Source: Arthrobacter nitrophenolicus
GTDB taxonomy: Bacteria > Actinomycetota > Actinomycetes > Actinomycetales > Micrococcaceae
Assembly: GCF_000332815.1 (NCBI RefSeq)
Contig: NZ_AOFD01000034.1
Coordinates: forward strand, 1-46,503
Length of the DNA: 46,503 nucleotides
Direction: 5' to 3'
Shown: positions 9,196-16,435 of the stretch, in pieces
Numbering within the stretch: the stretch's first letter is position 1
Layout: every line of letters starts with the position of its first letter
The notes under the pieces: generated by a model
Seen by the model: the letters and a program-made list of their open reading frames with translations, nothing else
Database searches by the model: none
What the model was told of the DNA's origin: nothing
Made by a program: the position numbers and the translations under genes

Positions 9196-9432
9196 GTGAA
9201 CGATCAGGATATTTTGGCGCGCATCCAGGCCCTGGTGGAGGAGGAGCATTCCCTCCGCGAGGCGGCGGGCGACGGCCAGGTGCCGGACCAGGCCCGGCTT
9301 AAGCAGGTGGAGGAAAGCCTGGACCAGTGCTGGGACCTGCTGCGGCAGCGCAGGGCCAAATCGGAGTCCGGGGAGAACCCCAACGAGGCCGAGGCGCGGC
9401 CCGTCAGCGAGGTGGAGGGCTACAAGCAGTAG
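9196..9432 (+). CDS. DUF2630 family small protein
   Basis: 78 residues, highly charged, helical and without membrane segments. The pattern ILARIQALVEEEHSLRE, then RLKQVEESLDQCWDLLRQRRA, then a Pro/Glu tail ending VEGYKQ is the DUF2630 family, found throughout actinobacteria with no known role. The GTG start is preceded by GAGGGGAAA, a good ribosome site. It stands alone between the minus-strand DUF3592 gene and the amidase. Confidence 0.85.
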   Translation: MNDQDILARIQALVEEEHSLREAAGDGQVPDQARLKQVEESLDQCWDLLRQRRAKSESGENPNEAEARPVSEVEGYKQ

Positions 9433-9501
9433 CTCGCTAAGCTGGGGATGCCCCCCGCCTAGCGCGCACCTGCCCCGCGGGCACCAGATTGGAGTTCATC
9501 C

Positions 9502-10296
9502 ATGCGTCTCGCAGTCGCTCAGATCGTCAGCAGTGCTGACCCGGCAGCCAACCTGGAACTGATCCGGGACTACGCCGCACAGGCCAAGGCGGCCGGCGCG
9601 GAACTGGTGGTCTTTCCCGAGGCGGCGATGCGGGCTTTCGGCCACTCCCTGCGGGACATTGCGGAACCTCTGGACGGGCCGTGGGCCGATAAGGTCCGAA
9701 GCATCGCCAGGGAGCTGGAGATCGTGGTGGCGGCGGGGATGTTCACTCCCGGGAAGGACGGCCGGGTCCGCAACACCCTGCTGGTAACCGGCCCCGGCGT
9801 GGACACGTCCTATGACAAGGTCCACCTTTTCGACGCCTTCGGCTTCACGGAGTCCAAGACCGTGGACGCCGGGGAAAGCCCCGTCACGTTCGAGGTGAAC
9901 GGAACAGTTTTCGGCCTGGCCACGTGCTACGACGTCCGGTTTCCGGCACTGTTCACGGCCAACGCGAAGGCCGGGGCCCAGGTGAACATCGTGTGCGCCT
10001 CCTGGGGTGCCGGTGAAGGGAAGGCGGAACAGTGGGACCTCCTGATCCGCGCCCGGGCACTGGACAGCACCACCTTCGTGGTGGCCTGCGGCCAGGGCGA
10101 CCCCGAGACCATCGGTGCGGGACCGGCCGGCAGCGCCCCCACCGGCATCGGCCACAGCGCCGTCATCTCCCCGCTGGGCTCCGCCCTGGCAGCGCTCGGC
10201 GGCAAGCCCGAACTCGCCGTCGTGGACATCGATCCCTCCTCGGTTGACGAGATTCGCGCCAAGCTCCCGGTCCTCACCAACGCCCGGCAGTTCTAG
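9502..10296 (+). CDS. carbon-nitrogen hydrolase (nitrilase superfamily amidase)
   Basis: 264 residues, full length. The Glu-Lys-Cys catalytic triad of the nitrilase superfamily is visible: Glu in VVFPEAAM (near residue 40), Lys in YDKVHLFDAF (near 105) and nucleophile Cys in ATCYDVRFP (near 142). The ASWGAGEGK and RARALDSTTFVVACGQ segments also fit. These enzymes hydrolyse amides such as omega-amides or deaminated glutathione; which applies is not decided by the sequence. Start has TTGGAG upstream. The gene before amt hints at nitrogen scavenging, but the 324-base gap means a separate promoter. Confidence 0.9.
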   Translation: MRLAVAQIVSSADPAANLELIRDYAAQAKAAGAELVVFPEAAMRAFGHSLRDIAEPLDGPWADKVRSIARELEIVVAAGMFTPGKDGRVRNTLLVTGPGVDTSYDKVHLFDAFGFTESKTVDAGESPVTFEVNGTVFGLATCYDVRFPALFTANAKAGAQVNIVCASWGAGEGKAEQWDLLIRARALDSTTFVVACGQGDPETIGAGPAGSAPTGIGHSAVISPLGSALAALGGKPELAVVDIDPSSVDEIRAKLPVLTNARQF

Positions 10297-10620
10297 CCAA
10301 CAGCAGTGAGCCGCCGTTCACGGACAGGAAACGTGGCGGCAGGAAGCGTTCGACGGCGTTCCTCACCTTCTCCCCCGGCACTTCCCCGCCGTTCCGGGCC
10401 GGGAGAGCCGTGCACGCCTTTTCCCGCGCAGCCGGAAGGGTGCCCGTTAACACGGCGGAAACATCTTCGACACGCGAACTTCACGCCGAAGCGGTTTGTG
10501 TAACCTCGCCGCAACTTTCCAGGGCGGTAACCGAAACACAGGCAACGAAAGATTGGTCCCCGGGGGAATTGCCGGGACGTCAGGATCGTCCCGGGAGGAT
10601 CTTGCGCGAAGGGACCGCTG
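10297..10620 (+). promoter_or_regulatory. leader and control region of the ammonium transporter, GlnR-like sites
   Basis: This 324-base gap has no gene. At 10447-10462 is TTAAC-N6-GAAAC, a good match to the actinobacterial GlnR half-site pair (gTnAC-N6-GaAAC). A weaker pair GTAAC-N6-GCAAC lies at 10500-10515 and a lone GTAAC at 10527-10531. Nearer the gene is a hairpin CCGGGACG / CGTCCCGG (10572-10579 with 10587-10594). GlnR control of amt genes is established in Streptomyces and Mycobacterium; here it is inferred from the motif and the gene. Confidence 0.5.
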
Positions 10621-11942
10621 GTGGAAATTTCTGCCCAACACGTCTGGCTGATGATGTCGGCCGCCATGGTACTGCTGATGACTCCGGGACTGGGTCTTTT
10701 CTACGGCGGCATGACGCGCGCCAAAGCGGCCCTCAACATGATCATGATGAGCTTCATTTCCGCCGGCATCGTCGGGGTGGTGTGGGTCCTGTGGGGCTAC
10801 TCGATGACCACCGGCGACGGCGTGCTGGGCCTCTTCGGCAACCCCTTCACCAGCTTCGGACTGCAGAACCTGATGGGCTCCCCGGACCTGATCAAGCTGG
10901 TTTCAGCTCCACGTTCGCCATCATCACGGTGGCCCTGATCAGCGGCGCCATCGCGGACCGGGCGAAGTTCGGCGCCTGGGCGCTGTTCGTGCCGCTGTGG
11001 ATCACGGTGGTCTACTGCCCGCTCGCCTACATGATCTGGGGCGGCGGCCTCCTGAGCCCGGGCGGTGCCCTCACCGCCATCTTCGGCCAGGTCATCGATT
11101 TCGCCGGCGGCGCCGTGGTGGAGATCAGCTCCGGAACAGCAGCCCTGGTCCTCGCCCTCATCGTCGGGCAGCGGCACGGCTTCGCCAAGGACCCGAACCA
11201 CCGCCCGCACAACGTGCCTTTCATCATGCTGGGTGCCGCCATCCTCTGGTTCGGCTGGTTCGGCTTCAACGGCGGCGCCGCCACCACCGCGGAGCAGGCA
11301 GGCCTGATCTGGGTGAACACGCTGGTTACCCCGGCCGCGGCCATGCTGAGCTGGCTGGTCACGGAGAAGATCCGGCACGGCCACCCCACGTCCCTGGGTG
11401 CGGCATCAGGCGTGGTGGCCGGGCTTGTGGCCATCACCCCGTCCTGCGCCAACATCAGCCCGGTGGCCGCAATCGGCCTGGGCCTGGTGGCCGGTGCGGC
11501 CTGCGCCGTCTTCGTCGACCTCAAATACCGGTTCGGCCTGGACGACTCCCTGGATGTGGTGGGCGTCCACCTCGGTGCCGGGCTCATCGGCACCCTGGCA
11601 CTTGGCTTCATCGCCCTGCCCGTTGACGGCCAGGGCGGCGGACTCTTCTACGGCGGCGGCGTCCAGCAACTCATCGCCCAGACGGCGGCCGTCGTCGTCA
11701 CCATGCTGCTCTCCGGACTCGGCACCCTGGTCATCGGCCGGGCGATCAACAAGACCATCGGGTTCCGGGTCAGCCACGAAGCCGAGACTGCCGGCGTGGA
11801 CCTGTCCGAGCACGCAGAGAGCGCCTACGCCTTCGGTGAGCTGGGCGCCGGGTTCAACCCGCTCCGGTCTGGTTCCGCCGACCCCCACGGTACAGCCGGG
11901 AACGCTGTTGGACAGCGGGCCAAGGAAGATTCCTTCGCCTAG
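10621..11942 (+). CDS. amt: ammonium transporter, Amt family (frameshifted)
   Basis: About 440 residues after adding one base. The first frame (to about 10900) has VWLMMSAAMVLLMTPGLGLFYGGM and WVLWGYS. The second continues with SSTFAIITVALISGAIADR, GGGLLSPGGAL, the IDFAGGAVVEISSGTAAL segment (VHxxSG-like), WFGWFGFNGG and DVVGVHLGAGLIG with its conserved His. Eleven hydrophobic helices fit. The frames join at 10899-10901, where CTGGTTTC lacks one G of CTGGGTTTC (restores LGFSSTF). It imports ammonium across the membrane. GTG start, with GAAGGGA six bases upstream. No glnK follows; the next gene is convergent. Confidence 0.85.
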
Positions 11943-11969
11943 GGTGCCGAGCCGCCGGGCTTCCCTGTC

Positions 11970-12584
11970 CTAGTCCGCCAGGATCTTGTACAGGGCCCGG
12001 CGGGTTTCATCCAGCTTTTCGATGGCTGCCGCACGCTGCTCCTCGGAGACGCCGCTGCGGAACTGGTGGATGACGCCCATCAGCTTGCCGATGCTCTGGT
12101 GGAATTCCCGGTCCGAGCTGTCCGGGCCGGCGTTCCACGCATTCTCCATTTCCTCGGCGTGCTCTGCAACGTAGGCCCTGCCCGCGTCGGTCAGGGCAAA
12201 CTCGGTGCCGCGCCCTTCGCTCAGCGCCTCGATGAGGCCCTCGTCCACGAGCTGCTGCAGCGTCGGATAGATGGACCCGGGGCTCGGGCGCCAGGCGCCG
12301 TCCGTCTTTTCGGCGATGGTCTTGATCAACCCGTAACCATTCGACGGAGACTCGGCCAGGAGCGAGAGGATGGCCGCGCGGACATCGCCGCGGTTAGCCC
12401 GCCTCGGACCGCGGCCGAAGCCCGGACCAAAACCGGGCACGAAGCCCGGGCCGAAACCGGGTCCAAAGCCCGGGCCGGATCCGCCGCCGCGGTGGCCGTG
12501 CGGCCCGCGGTGGCCCCTTCCCCGTTCAAACCTGCCCCTGCCGGCTTCGCGGTGGGGGAATTTTTCGTCAGAAACACCCTTCAT
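11970..12584 (-). CDS. PadR family transcriptional regulator with Gly-Pro-Phe repeats
   Basis: 204 residues. The N-terminal 60 are basic and Gly-rich, with several GPGF repeats, probably disordered. The PadR winged helix follows: DVRAAILSLLAESPSNGYGLIKTIAEKT, PSPGSIYPTLQQLVDEGLIEA and GTEFALTDAGRAYV (about residues 66-140), where the P-G-x-I-Y-P-x-L-x-x-L core is diagnostic. A C-terminal helix serves dimerisation. Its promoter overlaps a perfect inverted repeat, so autorepression is likely. PadR repressors usually control efflux pumps and respond to small molecules; no pump is adjacent, so the target is unclear. Confidence 0.9.
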   Translation of the reverse strand: MKGVSDEKFPHREAGRGRFERGRGHRGPHGHRGGGSGPGFGPGFGPGFVPGFGPGFGRGPRRANRGDVRAAILSLLAESPSNGYGLIKTIAEKTDGAWRPSPGSIYPTLQQLVDEGLIEALSEGRGTEFALTDAGRAYVAEHAEEMENAWNAGPDSSDREFHQSIGKLMGVIHQFRSGVSEEQRAAAIEKLDETRRALYKILAD

Positions 12585-12629
12585 GATGGATCGTCCTTTC
12601 CAAGGAAGTCGTTTTCACTGACCTCTTCA

Positions 12630-12661
12630 GCGATAGTTAACGATATGTCGGTAACTATCGC
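12630..12661. promoter_or_regulatory. PadR-type operator (perfect 10-bp inverted repeat)
   Basis: GCGATAGTTA (12630-12639) is repeated inverted as TAACTATCGC (12652-12661), with 12 bases between. The two arms lie on either side of the -10 box of the padR promoter, so a bound dimer would block polymerase. The site is 46 bases before the padR start. Confidence 0.75.
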
Positions 12662-12668
12662 CCGTCAA
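12640..12668 (-). promoter_or_regulatory. promoter of the padR-type gene
   Basis: On the minus strand, TTGACG (12663-12668) and TATCGT (12640-12645) are separated by exactly 17 bases. The upstream arm of the operator fills much of the spacer and the other arm follows the -10 box. Confidence 0.75.
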
Positions 12669-12764
12669 GGAACAACTGTGACCAAATCCTGATCTGCCTG
12701 GCTCTGGAAGACCCACCTACCCGGGCGTAGTCTTTTCACACCTCCAAGCTCCGAGGGCTGAAGA

Positions 12765-14936
12765 ATGGCGAAAAAACGGAAGCGCAGGCGCGGCGAAGGC
12801 AGCGCCGTGGGACGAATCCTGGGGTTCCTGGCCGCGAGCGCCATGTGCGGCGTCCTGGTGGCCAGCCTGGTGGTCCCGGCAATAGCCGCCGCAGGATTCG
12901 GCGTCAGCAACTCCATCGGGTTCTTTGAAAGCCTGCCCGAGGAGCTGACCGTCGAGCCGCCGTCGCAGTCCACCAAGGTGCTGACCTCCGACGGCCAGAC
13001 GATTGCCACGTTCTATGCGGAGAACCGCGTCCGGATTCCGCTGGACCAGATGTCGCCGTACATCAAGGACGCCGTCATCGCCATCGAGGACAGCAGGTTC
13101 TACGACCATGCCGGCGTGGACCCGCAAGGCATCCTCCGTGCAGTAGTGGCCAACCTGACCAGGGGCGAGCAGCAGGGCGCTTCCACCATCACGCAGCAGT
13201 ACGTCACCAATGTCATCAATGAGTCGCGGGTGTCGCAGGACCGGCCTGACGAGGTGGTCCTCAGCGGCCAGAAGGACATGGGCGACAAGCTGCGGGAGAT
13301 GAAGCTCGCCATCGCCCTGGAGAAGAAGTTCAGCAAGGAGCAGATCCTTGAGGGCTACCTGAACATCGTGTTCTTCAACAGCGACGCCTACGGCATTGAG
13401 GCCGCCGCACACTATTTCTTCAGCACCACCGCCAAGGACCTCACCCTCCCCCAGGCGGCTTTGCTGGCCGGACTGGTGAACAGCCCCACGTTCTACAACC
13501 CGGCCATCAACCCGGACAAGTCCATGGCCCGCCGCAATCAGGTACTGGGCGAAATGCTCACACTGGGCAAGATCACCCAGGCCGAGCACGACCAGGCGGT
13601 TGCCACCCCGATTGAACTCAAGATCAGTCCGGAGCGGCAGGGCTGCGCGAACGCCAGCATGGCCCCATACTTCTGCGACTACGTCTCACACCTGATCCTG
13701 AACAATCCAGCCTTCGGCCAGAATGAGGCCGAACGCCAGCGAAAACTGTATCGCGGCGGCCTGACCATCATCACCACGCTGGACAGCCGGTTGCAGGCCG
13801 CTGCCCAGGCGCAGGTGGACGGCACGGCCGGGGCCAACCCCGACCGGTGGGGCGCCGCGCTGGTCACGGTCCAGCCGGGAACCGGCAAGATCCTGGCCAT
13901 GGCCCAGAACACGGTGTTCCTGGCGGAGCCGGGCAAGTTCGACACCCACCTGAACTTCAATGTGGATGCCAAGGATCCCCAGGGCAACAACCTGAATGGT
14001 GCGGGCGGGTTCCAGACCGGTTCCACCATGAAGCCGTTCACGTTTGCCCAGTGGTTGAACGAGGGCAAGCCGCTGACAGCGGAGGTGGACGCCTCACGGC
14101 GCGTCTATCCGCTGGGCTTCCCGTGGCGGTCGAGCTGCGGCAGGGTGCTGGGCGCCTACAGCACGGCGCAGAATAACCCCGAGCTGGGCGCCGCGGATGA
14201 CCTGCAGAATTCCGAAGAGGGCTTCTACCGGAAGATGCCCATCAACTATGGCCTGTACAACTCCATCAACACGGCCACCTTCGCATCAGCCGCGCAGCTG
14301 GATTTCTGCGGCATCCAGAAGATGGTGGACAGCGTGGGCCTGCACAACGGGCTGGACGGGTCGCCGATCAACATGCACCAACTGGGCAACCTGCTCGGTG
14401 CCACCAACGTGGCTCCGCTGCATATGGCGAACGCTTTCGCGACCTTCGCCAATGACGGCCGCTACTGCGCCCCGATCGCACTGGTAGAGATCACCGACGC
14501 AGCGGGCGGCAAGCTGCCGGCGCAAGGAGTCGAGTGCCGGGATGCCGTCAAGCCGGACGTGGCGCGGGGCGTCAATTCGGTGCTGCAGGACGTGCTGGTG
14601 AGGGGTTCGGGTTTCTGGATCAACCCCAAGGTCCACGACAAGTGGCCGACGGCCGCCAAGACCGGCACGTCCAACAACAACGGGGCAACCTGGATCGTCG
14701 GTTACACGAGCGGGCTGTCCACCGCCTCCTTCTTCGGGGACCCCCTTGAAAGCCAGAAACGCCCGGGCCAGAACGTCACCATCAACGGGACGTTCTACCC
14801 GCGGCTTGACGGCTACATGATCGCAGGACCGCAGTGGGCGAACTACATGCTGAAGGTGGCGCCGCTGTACCCGGCAGCACCCTTCCCCGGCCCTCCGCCA
14901 TCGATGATCGGGCCCAACCCCACACCCAAGCCCTGA
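12765..14936 (+). CDS. bifunctional penicillin-binding protein (class A, transglycosylase-transpeptidase)
   Basis: 723 residues. A short basic cytoplasmic tail (KKRKRRR) precedes one membrane segment (about 17-45). The GT51 glycosyltransferase domain has IEDSRFYDHAGVD (catalytic Glu near residue 107) and GASTITQQ (near 139). The transpeptidase domain has the active-site SxxK in TGSTMKPF (Ser near 421), SxN as SIN (near 500) and KTGTS (near 632). It polymerises lipid II and cross-links peptidoglycan outside the membrane. The tail is short and Pro-rich without PASTA repeats. TAGTCT (12729-12734) is a candidate -10 box and GAGGG precedes the ATG. Usual length for actinobacterial PonA-type proteins. 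Confidence 0.95.
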   Translation: MAKKRKRRRGEGSAVGRILGFLAASAMCGVLVASLVVPAIAAAGFGVSNSIGFFESLPEELTVEPPSQSTKVLTSDGQTIATFYAENRVRIPLDQMSPYIKDAVIAIEDSRFYDHAGVDPQGILRAVVANLTRGEQQGASTITQQYVTNVINESRVSQDRPDEVVLSGQKDMGDKLREMKLAIALEKKFSKEQILEGYLNIVFFNSDAYGIEAAAHYFFSTTAKDLTLPQAALLAGLVNSPTFYNPAINPDKSMARRNQVLGEMLTLGKITQAEHDQAVATPIELKISPERQGCANASMAPYFCDYVSHLILNNPAFGQNEAERQRKLYRGGLTIITTLDSRLQAAAQAQVDGTAGANPDRWGAALVTVQPGTGKILAMAQNTVFLAEPGKFDTHLNFNVDAKDPQGNNLNGAGGFQTGSTMKPFTFAQWLNEGKPLTAEVDASRRVYPLGFPWRSSCGRVLGAYSTAQNNPELGAADDLQNSEEGFYRKMPINYGLYNSINTATFASAAQLDFCGIQKMVDSVGLHNGLDGSPINMHQLGNLLGATNVAPLHMANAFATFANDGRYCAPIALVEITDAAGGKLPAQGVECRDAVKPDVARGVNSVLQDVLVRGSGFWINPKVHDKWPTAAKTGTSNNNGATWIVGYTSGLSTASFFGDPLESQKRPGQNVTINGTFYPRLDGYMIAGPQWANYMLKVAPLYPAAPFPGPPPSMIGPNPTPKP

Positions 14937-14941
14937 GTCCC

Positions 14942-14999
14942 AGAACTCTACGTCAGTCATCCAGGGGACCGGCCTTACCTGGTACCTGGACGGAGTTCT
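14942..14999 (+). terminator. hairpin after the penicillin-binding protein gene
   Basis: AGAACTC (14942-14948) pairs with GAGTTCT (14993-14999), and inside it TCCAGG (14960-14965) pairs with CCTGGA (14985-14990). It begins 5 bases after the stop. There is no T-run, so it may be a weak or rho-aided terminator. Confidence 0.4.
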
Positions 15000-15192
15000 A
15001 CACTGCTGCCCGCTTCCGGGCTTGTCCCGAGGCGGATCTACCAGAAGCGCAGTTCCCGGCAGTGGGGGTGCGGTGGAGTGGTAGGTGTGGCCTGTTGGGG
15101 TGCGGGTCTGGACGGTGTGCCGGAGGCCGGGCAGCGGGAGTGGTTTTGCCGACCAGCCGCCCAAGCCGCGTCGCTCTGCCACAATGAACGGC

Positions 15193-15721
15193 GTGAAGAG
15201 CCTCGAAACGGAGCGGCTGATCCTCCGCCAGTGGGAACCGGAGGATGCCGGTTTTGTGCTGGATCTCTACTCCCGGTGGGAGGTCCAGCAGTTCATCGGC
15301 AATCCGCCCCAGGTCATGACGGACCTGCAGCAGGCGGAAGAACGGATCCGCGTGTGGCGGGCGACGGACCACCCTGGCCATGGAGCCTGGTCCGTTCAGA
15401 TCAAGGCCACCGGGGAGTTGGCCGGAGCGCTGCTCCTGAAGTCCATTCCGGCGTCGGGCGGTTCACTTCCCCTGCAGCTCCGGGGACACTGAAATCGGCT
15501 GGCATTTCCACCCCGACTACTGGGGCCACGGCTATGCGAGCGAGGCGGCGGCCGCGGTCCTCGCGTATGCCTTTGACAGCGGCTTGCGGAAGGTAGTGGC
15601 AGTGACGGCGCCCGCCAACACCGCGTCACAGAAGGTTTGCATCCGGATCGGACTGGTTCACAAGGGGCAGACTGGGCGCTACTACAACGCCCTCTGCGAG
15701 CTCTTCGAGCGCACTGCCTAG
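15193..15721 (+). CDS. GNAT (RimJ/RimL-type) N-acetyltransferase (frameshifted)
   Basis: About 175 residues after repair. The first frame reads KSLETERLILRQWEPEDAGF to GELAGALLLKSIP. The second gives GDTEIGWHFHPDYWGHGYASEAAAAVLAYAF, the acetyl-CoA pyrophosphate-binding region (G-H-G-Y-A), then NTASQKVCIRIGL and the stop at 15719-15721. The shift lies between about 15455 and 15476 (one base too many, or two missing, in TTCCCCTGCAGC). I prefer GTG 15193, with CACAAT 7 bases upstream and no ribosome site, over ATG 15184, which overlaps that -10 box. Substrate unknown; relatives acetylate protein N-termini or small amines. Confidence 0.75.
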
Positions 15722-16311
15722 CCGGCGCCCTTCCACAGCTTCTGCCACCACGAGCGCGGAGCTTCAGGCTCCGGCGCCGGCTCGACGGTCCGGGAGGCGC
15801 GCCGCTGCCGCCAGCGGACCACTTCCTCTTCGACATCCCGCAGCCTGGTGATGACCGGTGGGCCGCCCTGCAGCTGCCGCCGTGCATCGACCACCCGGCG
15901 GTTGAAGTCCTGCAGGATGTCGCGGACCTGCTGCTCGGTGTATTGGGCATCAAGTTTGGCATCCAGCTCCGCATCCTCGGTGCGCAGGAGGATGGCCGGC
16001 GGGCCGAGGCCGCTGATGTTCTCGCGCTGGAGCAGGCCCTTGACCCACCAGTCGGGATCGTACGACTCACCCAGCCCCGGGATGGGCTTGCCGGCGTACT
16101 TGAGGTTGTCGAACTTGCCCTGGGCCATGGCGTCCCGGACCAGGTAATCCGCCCTGGCGGCATCGCTTACCTTGCGGCGCTTTTCCCGTTCCTTCGCTTC
16201 CAGGGCATCAAGGGCGGCTTCCTCCTCGGCGCTGATGCCGGCTCCCCGGTAGGACCGCACCTCGGCGGCGCGCTCCAGCCGCTTCCGGAATTCCCCGGAC
16301 CCGCTTCCCAT
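15718..16311 (-). CDS. DUF1992 (DnaJ-homologue-like) protein
   Basis: 197 residues from the ATG at 16311. The central part VRDAMAQGKFDNLKYAGKPIPGLGESYDPDWWVKGLLQREN (about residues 55-95) is the hallmark of DUF1992, whose members are called DnaJ homologue subfamily C28-like. It is followed by a helical region ending in a Trp/Lys-rich tail (SWWQKLWKG). The frame extends 82 codons upstream but crosses the promoter region of the GH35 gene. Its stop overlaps that of the convergent GNAT gene in the four bases CTAG (15718-15721). Function unknown. Confidence 0.85.
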   Translation of the reverse strand: MGSGSGEFRKRLERAAEVRSYRGAGISAEEEAALDALEAKEREKRRKVSDAARADYLVRDAMAQGKFDNLKYAGKPIPGLGESYDPDWWVKGLLQRENISGLGPPAILLRTEDAELDAKLDAQYTEQQVRDILQDFNRRVVDARRQLQGGPPVITRLRDVEEEVVRWRQRRASRTVEPAPEPEAPRSWWQKLWKGAG

Positions 16312-16435
16312 CCTGCCACCGCCTTCCGCAGCCAACCCCGCCACTGCTACAAGTATTTCGAAGCCCTCCGGACGGTTCAACGCCTTCGCCAGCACAGGGC
16401 AAGAAAACGCTTCCCCGATATGCGATACTTCCAGC

